Assembly: GCA_002338445.1 (NCBI GenBank)
Contig: DDII01000042.1
Location: 19,291-83,290 of the forward strand
Reading direction: 5' to 3'
DNA from: Cellvibrionales bacterium UBA1854
Lineage (GTDB): Bacteria > Pseudomonadota > Gammaproteobacteria > Pseudomonadales > Porticoccaceae
DNA length: 64,000 nucleotides
The notes below the pieces were generated by a model. The model was not told the origin of the DNA, searched no databases, and was given only the letters and a program-made list of their open reading frames with translations. The translations under genes were made by a program, and so were the position numbers. Positions 1 through 8,897 of this stretch are shown here, piece by piece. Position 1 is the stretch's first letter. The number at the start of each line of letters is the position of its first letter.

Positions 1-321
1 TCTGTTAAGTTGAACATGCACTATTTGGAATCGACGACCAATGATTTTAGCTCGATTAAATAATAGTTTTATTTCTTTTGGATTTGCATTAGTGGCAATA
101 TCAAAATCTTTTGGATTTAAACCCAGGAGAGCATCGCGGACGCACCCTCCCACGAGGAAGGCATCAAAACCTGATTTTTGCAATTTGGTGACAATTTCAC
201 ATGACCCTGAACTCATGTGCATCGGCGAAAGTGGGTGATTACCGTCAGGAATGATCACTCCTATGGCGTTTTTCTTTAAAAGATTTCTGGGTTTAGGTTT
301 TTTTTTGACGCTGTAAAGCAT
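1..321 (-). CDS. pcnB: Poly(A) polymerase I, N-terminal part (cut by window edge)
   Basis: Adds poly(A) tails to RNA 3' ends and promotes RNA decay. The reverse strand, read from an ATG at 319-321, stays open for 107 codons to base 1. It shows the class II nucleotidyltransferase signature LVGGCVRDALLG followed by DFDIATNANP, whose paired Asp residues bind metal, and then the IIGRRFQIVHV strand typical of PcnB. The start is preceded by a basic Lys-rich tail, as in other PcnB proteins. It lies downstream of gluQ on the same strand, matching the dksA-gluQ-pcnB order of E. coli. The C-terminal part lies outside the window. CCA-adding enzymes share the fold, but gene order favours pcnB. Confidence 0.88.
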   Translation of the reverse strand, partial: MLYSVKKKPKPRNLLKKNAIGVIIPDGNHPLSPMHMSSGSCEIVTKLQKSGFDAFLVGGCVRDALLGLNPKDFDIATNANPKEIKLLFNRAKIIGRRFQIVHVQLNR

Positions 322-669
322 AACTACATTTAACTTTCAGTAGGTAATGAGGATGTGAACAGCGCCAGGAGGCATTTTTTGCTTCACTCAGCCGATACGT
401 AATGAGGGGCTAAAAAATAGCCCCTCCCAAAGGTCGAAGACTAGTCTTTCAGTCTGAGACCACTCTTTCAGTATCAAAAGTTTTTTATAGTTATTTATTG
501 TTATTTTAGCGTCTACTTTTACTAGAAAAATATCCACGTAATAGATTTTAACAGAAGATCAACCGATTACAATAACTATCTTTATGGTTCGACAAGATTT
601 GAGAATTGAATTTCTATTTTTATAGTATTAGACCATATTAAATTCCAATTAGTCTTCGCCACTCCCTCT
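322..669. other. Non-coding gap with a perfect hairpin (404-426)
   Basis: A 348-base gap between pcnB and gluQ (both reverse strand) with no convincing reading frame. It holds a perfect 9-bp inverted repeat, GAGGGGCTA / TAGCCCCTC at 404-412 and 418-426 with a five-A loop. There is no T-run after it on either strand, so it is not a standard intrinsic terminator. A direct repeat of TCTTTCAGT lies at about 446-475. Because the hairpin sits 80-100 bases upstream of pcnB, it could form in the pcnB leader or the gluQ-pcnB intercistronic RNA. Confidence 0.5.
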
Positions 670-1581
670 TCAGAATGCACTTCGAGAACTAATGTCATTT
701 ATAACACATTGGTTTTGTGTGGGAACTAATGAAATATCCCATTTCCATACTGCCCAAGAAAGTATCTGATCTAAAGGAGCACCGAAAAGATAGCTAGGTG
801 GTTTCTGATGGAGTATATTGAGCGCATGCCATATTGTTTTATTGGCATCTTTATTTCGCAGGGCAGGTGCTTTTCTTTGCTTGCTGAGTTTTTGGTTATC
901 GAGATTAACCACGAGGGGTAGATGAGCATACCGGAGGCTTCGGTAATTTAAACATTTTTGTAGGTATCTTTGCCTTGGCGTGACTGGAAGAAGGTCACTG
1001 CCGCGAACGACATGGGTAATTTGTTGCTTCTCGTCGTCAACAACTGAAGCTAGCTGGTATGAAAAAAAACCGTCTCGCCTCTTTAAAATAAAGTCCCCGA
1101 CACACCTATAAACATCTTGATAATAATCGCCGAAGACTTCATCGTTTATGAAAATTTTCGTTTCCTCGGTTTTGGCAACAAGCAAACGAGTGGAGACATC
1201 CCCTCGAAACTTTATCTTATTTCTGCATTGTCCATCATATACTCCACCTAATTCTTTGACTCTTTTACGATTACAGTCACAGTCAAATGCGAGGTTGTTT
1301 TGTTTTAAGTCCTCTATAATATCTTGATAATGCGGCAGACGATTACTTTGATATAAGATTTCACCATCCCAATGTAAACCATGAATATCAAGCTGATCTT
1401 GTATTGTTGACGCGTGTCTGATACTTTCTCGCAGCGGGTCTAAATCTTCTATTCGTAACAACCAAGTACCATTACATTTTTTTGCGTCAAGATAACTAGC
1501 CAGTGCACAAACTAAAGAGCCGAAATGCAAAGGTCCAGTGGGAGATGGGGCAAAACGTCCGATGTATTGTGGGAGAGACAT
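670..1581 (-). CDS. gluQ: Glutamyl-Q tRNA(Asp) synthetase
   Basis: Attaches glutamate to the queuosine base at the wobble position of tRNA(Asp); it is a GluRS paralogue without the anticodon-binding domain. The 303-residue length fits (E. coli 308). The start shows RFAPSPTGPLHFGS, the class I HIGH-type motif (here HFGS), and a KLSKQ version of KMSKS lies near residue 230. A zinc site is visible as CDCNRKR followed by DGQC at about residues 100-120. It lies 18 bases downstream of dksA, as in many gammaproteobacteria. Confidence 0.93.
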   Translation of the reverse strand: MSLPQYIGRFAPSPTGPLHFGSLVCALASYLDAKKCNGTWLLRIEDLDPLRESIRHASTIQDQLDIHGLHWDGEILYQSNRLPHYQDIIEDLKQNNLAFDCDCNRKRVKELGGVYDGQCRNKIKFRGDVSTRLLVAKTEETKIFINDEVFGDYYQDVYRCVGDFILKRRDGFFSYQLASVVDDEKQQITHVVRGSDLLPVTPRQRYLQKCLNYRSLRYAHLPLVVNLDNQKLSKQRKAPALRNKDANKTIWHALNILHQKPPSYLFGAPLDQILSWAVWKWDISLVPTQNQCVINDISSRSAF

Positions 1582-1599
1582 TCGATTAGGTCTATCAAA

Positions 1600-2097
1600 T
1601 TAACCACCAGTAATCTGTTTTTCTTTAATCTCATCAAGTGTCTTACAGTCGACGCATAAGTTTGCCGTTGGTCTTGCCTCAAGTCGCCTTACACCGATAT
1701 CGACTCCGCATTGGTCACAAAAGCCATAATCGTTGTCGTCCACTCTGACTAGAGTCTTATCAATTTTTTTAATTAGCTTCCGCTCACGATCCCGCGTTCT
1801 CAGTTCTATACTAAACTCCTCTTCTTGAGAGGCTCGGTCTGCTGGGTCTGGAAAATTTGCAGCCTCATCTTGCATGTGGTTGACCGTTCGATCCACCTCC
1901 TCCATAAGTTCTTGACGCCAAGCCTTCAGAATTGCGCGAAAGTGATTTCGTTGAGATTCACTCATGTATTCTTCACCGATTTTTTCCTCGTATCGGGGTA
2001 ATCCATGAATTGTTAAGACTGTAGTCTTTTTATTATTTGTATTAACTGCATTGTTTTGTGTTGTCTCTGACTCATTCGACTGCCCTGATAGTGCCAT
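1600..2097 (-). CDS. dksA: RNA polymerase-binding transcription factor DksA
   Basis: Binds the RNA polymerase secondary channel and works with ppGpp to reset transcription during starvation. It has 165 residues (E. coli 151), the extra length lying in a Thr/Asn-rich N-terminus. The coiled-coil region carries the tip acidic motif DPADRASQEEE. A four-cysteine zinc finger follows: CDQCGVDIG and then LCVDC. The ATG is preceded by an AAGGATGGG ribosome-binding region. It is probably co-transcribed with gluQ. Confidence 0.96.
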   Translation of the reverse strand: MALSGQSNESETTQNNAVNTNNKKTTVLTIHGLPRYEEKIGEEYMSESQRNHFRAILKAWRQELMEEVDRTVNHMQDEAANFPDPADRASQEEEFSIELRTRDRERKLIKKIDKTLVRVDDNDYGFCDQCGVDIGVRRLEARPTANLCVDCKTLDEIKEKQITGG

Positions 2098-2275
2098 TGC
2101 TTAACCCATCCTTGTGTGTTAACACTTAAATCTACGCCAGCGTTATAGATTGCTTAGCCACAATTTTCAAGAAGAATTTTTAAAACATAGAAATTTCCTG
2201 TGTCTTCCTTTATCTTTCCATAATTGATACCTATTTCTTGTCATGCCAGCTTAATTGGGAGCAACTTTCTATAAA

Positions 2276-3013
2276 ATGCTCGAAAACAAAAATGGAGGTT
2301 TCAAATTTTTGCGATATAAGACTCCATTACAACAAGGTGTGTTTCTGAGACGCTATAAACGTTTTTTTGCTGAGGTCGAAACCCTGGATAAGGATGTTTT
2401 GACTCTGCACTGTCCAAACACGGGTGCAATGAGAAATTGTATGGTCGAAGGATCGGATTGTTGGTACTCTTTATCAGATAATCCGCGCCGCAAACTTTCG
2501 GGAACACTTGAGCAGGTCACCACTTCTTCAGGAAACTTGGCTGGTATTAACTCGGCATTGGCAAACACCATAGTTTTTGAAGCATTGCAAGATGAACGAA
2601 TTGAACAGTTGACTAACTATAGAACAATTGCGCGGGAGGTAAAATTTGGTGTAGAAAATAGTAAAGTCGATTTTTTATTAAAAGGGAAAAACCAAAATTG
2701 TTTTGTTGAGGTGAAAAGTGTTTCGTTCGATATGGGTAATCACTTCGCCCTTTTCCCTGATGCTCGGACTTCAAGGGGAAAAAAGCATCTAAGGGAGCTT
2801 GCACATGTCGCCGCCTCGGGACACCGAGCTGTACTCTTTTTTTGTGTGCAAATAAGTTCTGTAACTTCTCTAGGCTTAGCGAAACAAATAGATCCCGATT
2901 ATGTGACGGCTCTGAAGGCTGCGATAAAAGATGGAGTTGAAATTTTAGCTATGAGATGTAGTTTGACGAGATATGGCATTACTTTGACACGGGCAGTCGA
3001 TTTATTAATCTAA
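2276..3013 (+). CDS. sfsA: DNA/RNA nuclease SfsA family protein
   Basis: SfsA family protein, a sugar-fermentation stimulation protein with an OB-like N-terminus and a PD-(D/E)XK nuclease-like core. Visible signatures are RYKRFFAEV, LHCPNTGAMRNC, SDNPRRK, the catalytic-core EVKSVSF and FPDARTSRGKKHLREL. The ATG at 2276 is preferred; a TTG at 2255 in the same frame has no ribosome-binding site, while GGGAG at 2257 precedes the ATG at a rather long spacing. It is divergent from dksA, as in E. coli. The cellular role of the family is poorly defined. Confidence 0.92.
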   Translation: MLENKNGGFKFLRYKTPLQQGVFLRRYKRFFAEVETLDKDVLTLHCPNTGAMRNCMVEGSDCWYSLSDNPRRKLSGTLEQVTTSSGNLAGINSALANTIVFEALQDERIEQLTNYRTIAREVKFGVENSKVDFLLKGKNQNCFVEVKSVSFDMGNHFALFPDARTSRGKKHLRELAHVAASGHRAVLFFCVQISSVTSLGLAKQIDPDYVTALKAAIKDGVEILAMRCSLTRYGITLTRAVDLLI

Positions 3014-3111
3014 AAGCACGCACGTGGATGAGATTAACGGTTTGGCAAGTAACAACAGATTACATCATATGTGCTGGAGCTCTTGTTTGGTGAAATTTTG
3101 GAAAATTGATA

Positions 3112-3846
3112 ATGATTGAATTTGAAATAAACCATAAGAATCTGGAGATCGATGATAGTGATATTGTAACGGGTATGACGGATCGACATGTTGTGGAGTG
3201 GACGGCATATGAATCGCCCGGAGTGTGCAAAAACATTTTCATTCATCATCAATTAGTCAACCCTTTGAATGAGTTGAAATCGGAAGCAGCGAAGGAAGGA
3301 TTTAATTTGTGTGTTTGCAGTGGGTATCGATCATTTTCCCAGCAAGCCTCAATATGGAATGGAAAGCTATCGGGTCAAAGAGATGTTTTGAGTAGTGACG
3401 GTAAAGTTTTGAGTCTTGAAGGACTGTCTGATTTTCAGAAAATTGAAGCAATTTTAAGGTGGTCTGCTCTCCCGGGAGCATCTCGACATCATTGGGGTTC
3501 GGACATTGATGTTTTTGATGGTGCTGCTATGCCAAATAACTACCAATTAAGATTGGTTCCCGAAGAAACAATTGAAGGTGGTATGTTTGCGCCTATGCAT
3601 TCTTGGTTGGACAAAAAATTGGATTCTGACAATGGATTCTTTAGACCATATAACATTGACAATGGGGGATTAGCGCCGGAAAGATGGCATCTAAGCTATG
3701 CTCCGATAGCCAGGAATTTTGCTAACTTATTGACGCCAGACCTAATAAAAAAGTGCTTGATGACTCATAAGATTAGCCTTCACGCGACTGTTATTAAAAA
3801 TTTATATGAGATTTATCGACGCTACATCTTTGTTGATATTAGCTAA
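3112..3846 (+). CDS. D-alanyl-D-alanine carboxypeptidase, VanY-type (peptidase M15B)
   Basis: Zinc peptidase that trims the terminal D-Ala from peptidoglycan stem peptides. Metal and catalytic motifs are present: SGYRSFSQQ (substrate strand), SRHHWGSDIDVFD (zinc His and Asp) and PERWHLSYAP (catalytic Glu, zinc His). The protein has about 244 residues. The ATG at 3112 was chosen over the in-frame TTG at 3106. No clear signal peptide is seen, so export is uncertain. It lies 99 bases after sfsA and 16 bases before the first cysE. Confidence 0.85.
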   Translation: MIEFEINHKNLEIDDSDIVTGMTDRHVVEWTAYESPGVCKNIFIHHQLVNPLNELKSEAAKEGFNLCVCSGYRSFSQQASIWNGKLSGQRDVLSSDGKVLSLEGLSDFQKIEAILRWSALPGASRHHWGSDIDVFDGAAMPNNYQLRLVPEETIEGGMFAPMHSWLDKKLDSDNGFFRPYNIDNGGLAPERWHLSYAPIARNFANLLTPDLIKKCLMTHKISLHATVIKNLYEIYRRYIFVDIS

Positions 3847-3862
3847 TTTTGGGAGGTAAGAT

Positions 3863-4654
3863 TTGATTGATGCCAAAGACTTGTGGAAGACAATGCTTGA
3901 AGAAGCAAGGATGATGCAAACGCTAGAACCCTCACTTCGGGACTTTCTGGAAGCGCGAATACTTAAGAAACCAAATTTTGCGGATGCTTTGGCAAAAAAT
4001 TTAAGTTCACATTTTTTTAAAATAACTGAGTATGACATTAATTTTGAAAATATATTTTCAGAGTTGTTGGATTTCGACAATAAGATTGTGCAATGCGCAT
4101 GTCGGGACTTGCAAGCATATCTAGATCGCGACCCAGCATGTGATCATTACGTGACTCCACTTCTTTTTTACAAGGGATTTCAAGCTCTACAACTATACCG
4201 AATCTGTCATAGCTTGTGGATTCGAGATCAACGTTATCTAGCTAGGTATTTACAAAGTAAGATGTCAGAGTATTACGGGGTAGATATTCATCCCGGAGCA
4301 ATTATTGGTGGTGGTGTTATGCTCGATCATGCAACTTCTCTCGTAATCGGAGAAACTGCGGTTGTCGGTGATGATGTGTCAATTCTTCACTCAGTAACAC
4401 TGGGAGGAAGTGGGTTGCAATCGGGTGATCGACATCCAAAAATTGCTAATGGTGTTCTTATTGCAGCAGGTGCTAAAGTGTTGGGGGATATCGCCGTGGG
4501 AGAGGGGGTGAAAATCGGTGCTGGAAGCTTAGTATTAGAGTCAGTACCGGCATATGTGACCGTTGCTGGGGTGCCAGCAAAGATAATTGGAGGTACTACC
4601 TCCGGAATGCCTGCTTTAAACATGGATCAGCAAATAAATGATGAAGGAAATTGA
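3863..4654 (+). CDS. cysE: Serine O-acetyltransferase, copy 1
   Basis: Makes O-acetylserine from serine and acetyl-CoA, the first step of cysteine synthesis. It has 263 residues: an N-terminal helical domain, then left-handed beta-helix hexapeptide repeats from about residue 140 (YYGVDIHPGA, VMLDHATS, SVTLGGSG, RHPKI, IAAGAKVLG). The Asp-His of the active site is in LDHAT; the next residue is Ser where most CysE proteins have Gly. The start is TTG, supported by GGGAGG at 3851-3856. The tail ends in Glu-Gly-Asn rather than the terminal Ile that inserts into cysteine synthase in E. coli. A second cysE lies at 8898-9689. Confidence 0.93.
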   Translation: MIDAKDLWKTMLEEARMMQTLEPSLRDFLEARILKKPNFADALAKNLSSHFFKITEYDINFENIFSELLDFDNKIVQCACRDLQAYLDRDPACDHYVTPLLFYKGFQALQLYRICHSLWIRDQRYLARYLQSKMSEYYGVDIHPGAIIGGGVMLDHATSLVIGETAVVGDDVSILHSVTLGGSGLQSGDRHPKIANGVLIAAGAKVLGDIAVGEGVKIGAGSLVLESVPAYVTVAGVPAKIIGGTTSGMPALNMDQQINDEGN

Positions 4655-4701
4655 CAATTTTGAGTTAAGTTACCGATCATCTATTTGTCAAGGTAAGTGC
4701 G

Positions 4702-5913
4702 CTATACTATTTTGGTCAAGCACACATCTGCTAAATACTGAATCTGTTTATCCATGAGATCCTGACGATTAGGAGTAAAAGCCTTAAAAGTAAAAAAATT
4801 GTCATCGCTTTGAGATAGCACAGCGATAGTTGATAGCTCGTCGCAGGAAAAACCGTCAGTGAAAATCGAGATTGCTCCTGGCTCCAGCTTACAAGACAAT
4901 CGAGCACAAAATTTCTTGAGATCATTTACTTGCTCTTGGTATTGGAAGAGGGGTGTTGTGACGACTGTGTTACCGGCTGCAGTAAAACCAACTTTTAGCT
5001 CAATGCCCATTTGGCTAGCAAGGTTGCTTAGAAGTCGTTTCATGGCATACATGCACATCATGCTCGCTAAAAGGTGCTTTTTAGAGCACTCAGCGGATTG
5101 TATTTCGAAGTAAAGCACGCCCTCCTCGCCCTCTAAACGCCTTGCCCCATACAACGCTGTTGTGTGCGTTATACAAAGGTCTAATTTCTCAAAAAGTAAC
5201 TCTTGATTTTCCCTGTTAAGTTGGTTTGCAATACATTTTCGATTAAAGAGCGTAACTCTCACGATAGAGCAATATCTCGTTCTTTTTCCGTGACCCTCAA
5301 GATCATCGGATGGAGTTATCAGAGTTTCAATTTGTTGCTCAAGAATTTTTAATTCATCACCACGCAATGCCTTTTTGTTTGGTAAACGGTTGCTTAAATG
5401 GGTTATTCGACTGGATATTTTTTTGGTGAATTTAAAGCACGTGATTGCTATTGTGACGGTAAATATTGTCCAAAATGATAAGCATGCGATTATCACCCAG
5501 CGATAAGGTAATAAGGCGCTCTCTTTATCCAAAGATAATTCAATAAATCCTGACGGATTTATTTTTGATTTGACGGGTACTCTTAAAATTTGCAACTGAG
5601 ATGGGATGTTACCGCCCCGTTGGCTGTGGACTCTCATGTCATTTGTACGATTATATAAACTTGCACTATAAATTAGGGGATCCTTTGTGATTTGATTAAG
5701 TGAAACCTGTATACTGATATTATCGTTATTATCCATTGCAGTGGAAAGTCGCTCTGGCAGATTTTTGAGTAGTAAATTTCCTTTTGACGTGAGTATTTCA
5801 TCTGCGTGTTGATGGGAAAGGTGCGATACGAAACTTAAGTTGGTTAATCCGAAAATAAGATATGTCAATACCACGAAGGCGGTAGTTTTCCTCGTCAAAG
5901 TGTTGAGGCGCAT
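4702..5913 (-). CDS. Smp/YtjB (AhpA)-like inner membrane protein
   Basis: About 403 residues: a transmembrane segment near residues 10-30, a periplasmic stretch of about 110 residues, a second transmembrane segment near 138-160, then a cytoplasmic part of about 240 residues. That part loosely resembles a nucleotide-cyclase fold, but no catalytic motif is recognisable. It is divergent from serB, the position held by smp (ytjB) in E. coli and by AhpA-type proteins in pseudomonads; this, with the two-TM layout, is the main reason for the call. Function is unknown and a degenerate sensor is possible. Confidence 0.6.
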   Translation of the reverse strand: MRLNTLTRKTTAFVVLTYLIFGLTNLSFVSHLSHQHADEILTSKGNLLLKNLPERLSTAMDNNDNISIQVSLNQITKDPLIYSASLYNRTNDMRVHSQRGGNIPSQLQILRVPVKSKINPSGFIELSLDKESALLPYRWVIIACLSFWTIFTVTIAITCFKFTKKISSRITHLSNRLPNKKALRGDELKILEQQIETLITPSDDLEGHGKRTRYCSIVRVTLFNRKCIANQLNRENQELLFEKLDLCITHTTALYGARRLEGEEGVLYFEIQSAECSKKHLLASMMCMYAMKRLLSNLASQMGIELKVGFTAAGNTVVTTPLFQYQEQVNDLKKFCARLSCKLEPGAISIFTDGFSCDELSTIAVLSQSDDNFFTFKAFTPNRQDLMDKQIQYLADVCLTKIV

Positions 5914-6010
5914 TTGTTATTTTTATCCGGAATAAAATCTTAATCGATATTCTATCCTATTATTGACGCGTTTATATAACACTCTTAAAAATTTCAGGGA
6001 CCAGATTCAA

Positions 6011-7234
6011 GTGAAAAAAATACTATTACTCAATGTCTTTGGTGTTGATAAACCAGGAATTACTAGTGAGGTCATGACTGTGCTTGCAAGATTTAATGCA
6101 GACATTTTAGATATTGGACAGGCAGTCATCCATGACCAATTGAATCTGGGTGTTCTCGCGGCTCTAGTTGATGGGCAGACTGAATCGATGGTTGTCTCAA
6201 AAATTTCGGAGAGAATGGTGGTATTGGATATGCGGGTAAAGTGTTTTTCGATTGCGCCTGAACGGTATTCAAATTGGGTTGATCAGCAAGGCAAGCCGAG
6301 ACATGTTGTTACCTTATTGGCTCGAAAATTAGAGAGTCGGCATTTGGCAGCCATTACTCAAGTCATGTCTGGTGTTGGTTTGAATATCGATAAGATTACG
6401 CGGCTGTCTGGTAGGGTTCCATTAAAAAAAGATGAAGTTTTGAGGAGAACTTGCATTGAATTTTCGGCGCGGGGTACACCGAATAATTTGGATCACTTTC
6501 GTCGTTCATTATTAGAACTTGCAGGAGCATATAATATTGATCTAGCTTACCAAGAGGATAATATTTATCGACGTAATAGACAGTTAATTGTTTTCGACAT
6601 GGATTCAACCCTCATAGATGCAGAAGTAATTGACGAGTTGGCAAAGGAAATGGGCGTAGGCCGTCAGGTAGCATTAATTACGGCCGCAGCAATGCGAGGA
6701 GATATCGATTTTGATGAAAGTTTTCGTCAGCGTTTGGCGCTCATCAAAGGCTTAGATTTTAAAGCTTTAAACTCTGTTGCGAACCGTTTGAGCCTGAATG
6801 AGGGAGCTGAATATTTAGTGAGGAGATTGAGTCAACTTGGATTTAAAACTGCAATAGTATCTGGCGGCTTCGATTACTTCGCACGTTATTTACAGTCGAT
6901 TTTAGGAGTCGATTATATTTTTGCCAATGAATTAGAGATAGAAAAAGGGTTGGTTACTGGGAGAATAAAAGGTCCAATTATTGATGGTCATCGAAAGGCC
7001 GAATTGCTGCGAGAATTAGCAAAAAAAGAGGGACTGCGATTAGAGCAAGTAATTGCTGTTGGTGACGGCGCTAATGATCTGCCAATGCTAGCTATCGCTG
7101 GTTTGGGCATTGCATTTCGAGCGAAGCCGTTAGTTAAAGCGACAGCGAGACAATCTATCTCAAATCTTGGTTTGGATGGGATTCTATATTTACTTGGATA
7201 TAGTGACCGCGAGATCAAGTGTTTAGATGATTGA
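6011..7234 (+). CDS. serB: Phosphoserine phosphatase, two-ACT-domain form
   Basis: Removes phosphate from phosphoserine, the last step of serine synthesis. There are two N-terminal ACT-like domains (about residues 1-80 and 90-180), then a HAD phosphatase domain with FDMDSTLID (nucleophile Asp), SGGF, and GDGANDLPML. The length of 407 matches long pseudomonad SerB. The GTG at 6011 was chosen because AGGGA lies ten bases upstream and the protein then begins MKKILLLNVFGVDKPG, aligning with known starts; the upstream TTG at 5963 has no ribosome-binding site. Its product feeds the CysE enzymes encoded nearby. Confidence 0.95.
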   Translation: MKKILLLNVFGVDKPGITSEVMTVLARFNADILDIGQAVIHDQLNLGVLAALVDGQTESMVVSKISERMVVLDMRVKCFSIAPERYSNWVDQQGKPRHVVTLLARKLESRHLAAITQVMSGVGLNIDKITRLSGRVPLKKDEVLRRTCIEFSARGTPNNLDHFRRSLLELAGAYNIDLAYQEDNIYRRNRQLIVFDMDSTLIDAEVIDELAKEMGVGRQVALITAAAMRGDIDFDESFRQRLALIKGLDFKALNSVANRLSLNEGAEYLVRRLSQLGFKTAIVSGGFDYFARYLQSILGVDYIFANELEIEKGLVTGRIKGPIIDGHRKAELLRELAKKEGLRLEQVIAVGDGANDLPMLAIAGLGIAFRAKPLVKATARQSISNLGLDGILYLLGYSDREIKCLDD

Positions 7235-7302
7235 GCAAAATCTAGCTTTAAATGTACTTATATCACATACTGCATATCAAACATTAGCGGAGACCTTAAA
7301 CT

Positions 7303-7893
7303 ATGACTGTTTACTCAACGAGTGATTTGCGTTCAGGGTTAAAAGTTATGTTTGAGCGAGAACCTTGTTTAATACTCGAAAATGAATTCGTGAAACCAGG
7401 GAAGGGACAAGCCTTTAGTCGTATAAAAATCAGAAACCTCAGAACGGGCAGAGTGCTTGAGAAAACTCTTAAGTCTGGGGATTCCCTCGAGTCAGCTGAT
7501 GTTGTTGATACAGAAATGCAATTTTTGTATGAGGATGGAGAATTTTGGTATTTCATGGAACCAAACACGTTTGAACAATATCAGGCTGACAGTAAAGCGG
7601 TAGGGCATGCCTGTAACTGGTTGAGTGAGCAGGATTTATGTGTAGTGACGCTTTTTAATTCGGTACCGCTGACGATAACGCCTCCAAATCATGTTGAATT
7701 AGAAATTAAAGAGACTGATCCGGGATTGCGCGGAGATACTGCATCGGGCGGTACGAAGCCAGCTGTGTTGAGCACTGGAGCCTTGATAAAAGTACCGCTA
7801 TTTTTAGAATGTGGAGAGAAAATTCGAGTTGATACAAGGTCTGGAGATTATTTAGGTCGAGTAAGGGATTTAAAAAAAATTAAAACTGATTAA
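7303..7893 (+). CDS. efp: Translation elongation factor P
   Basis: Helps the ribosome form bonds at proline stretches. It has 196 residues with the KOW-like N-domain and two OB domains. The modified lysine lies in [12 protein letters not shown] at about residue 33, the form that EpmA beta-lysylates. The C-terminal signature [12 protein letters not shown] is present. The modifying enzyme gene epmA starts ten bases downstream, so factor and modifier are made from one transcript. EpmB (lysine 2,3-aminomutase) is not in this window. Confidence 0.97.
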   Translation: MTVYSTSDLRSGLKVMFEREPCLILENEFVKPGKGQAFSRIKIRNLRTGRVLEKTLKSGDSLESADVVDTEMQFLYEDGEFWYFMEPNTFEQYQADSKAVGHACNWLSEQDLCVVTLFNSVPLTITPPNHVELEIKETDPGLRGDTASGGTKPAVLSTGALIKVPLFLECGEKIRVDTRSGDYLGRVRDLKKIKTD

Positions 7894-7903
7894 GGATTTG
7901 TTG

Positions 7904-8866
7904 ATGACTACTGAAGTTGCCCAGAATTGGGAGCCTACAGCTGAAATTTCTGCGTTAGTCGAGAGAAGTCGTATTGTAGCCAAATTGAGAACTTTTTTGA
8001 CCGACAGAGGTGTTTTAGAGGTGGACGTTCCAATTCTGGGAAACTACTCTGTCAGTGACCCTTACATTGACAGTTTTGAAGTCCTTAATGAGCGTGTTGA
8101 AGGTTTTTTACAAACCTCACCAGAGTCATTTATGAAACGTTTACTGGCGGCAGGTAGTGGAGATATATTTTTCCTAGGTAAGGCTTTTAGGGCAGGAGAA
8201 ATTGGAGTTAATCATAATCCAGAATTTACCATGCTGGAGTGGTACAGAGTGGAATGGAACGAGCATGAATTAATGGCTGAAATCGCCGAGCTTATAAATA
8301 TACTGGCGCCAAACATTGGCTGTTTGACAATGAGTTATAGAGATGCCTTTAAGCAACACTTGGGCATAGATCCGCACGATGCATGTTTATCAAATTTGCA
8401 GAGACATGTTTCCTCAATTGCTGGACGTAAATGGAGGCCAGAATCACGTTTCAATTGTTTAAATTTCCTTTTTGCAAATGTTATTGAACCCAAGCTTCCG
8501 AGAGGCTTGGTATTCTTGTATGACTACCCCGAGTGTCATGCTGCTTTTGCTCAGTTGCATTGCAACCGAGAGGGTCAGCTTGTAAGCAGGCGGTTTGAGG
8601 TTTACTTGAACCGCTTAGAGTTGGCGAATGGTTATTTCGAGTTAACTGACCCAAAAGAGCAACATCGTAGGTTCGACAGGGATAAACGGGCGAGAATTGC
8701 GATGAATAAAAAAATCCTAGAGGAAGACGAAAGTGCTTTGGCAGCTTTGAATGTTGGACTACCCAGTTGCGCGGGCGTCGCCTTGGGTGTTGATAGATTA
8801 ATCATGCAGCTTCTAGATAAAAATAGCATTCAACAAATAATGGCATTTAGCTGGGCCCAACGATAA
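7904..8866 (+). CDS. epmA: EF-P beta-lysylation protein (LysRS-like)
   Basis: Class II lysyl-tRNA-synthetase paralogue without the anticodon domain; it attaches (R)-beta-lysine to EF-P. Class II motifs are visible: VDVPIL (motif 1), FFLGKAFRAGE with HNPEFTMLEWYR (motif 2), and GVALGVDRLIM (motif 3). It has 320 residues (E. coli 325). The ATG at 7904 follows AAGGA that overlaps the efp stop. Adjacency to efp supports the assignment. Confidence 0.95.
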   Translation: MTTEVAQNWEPTAEISALVERSRIVAKLRTFLTDRGVLEVDVPILGNYSVSDPYIDSFEVLNERVEGFLQTSPESFMKRLLAAGSGDIFFLGKAFRAGEIGVNHNPEFTMLEWYRVEWNEHELMAEIAELINILAPNIGCLTMSYRDAFKQHLGIDPHDACLSNLQRHVSSIAGRKWRPESRFNCLNFLFANVIEPKLPRGLVFLYDYPECHAAFAQLHCNREGQLVSRRFEVYLNRLELANGYFELTDPKEQHRRFDRDKRARIAMNKKILEEDESALAALNVGLPSCAGVALGVDRLIMQLLDKNSIQQIMAFSWAQR

Positions 8867-8897
8867 AGAGTAAAATGCAGTGATATCAAAGTAATTA

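Noticed and set aside
4387..4623. Pro/Ala-rich frame antisense to the first cysE
   Set aside because: An artefact of hexapeptide-repeat coding on the other strand.
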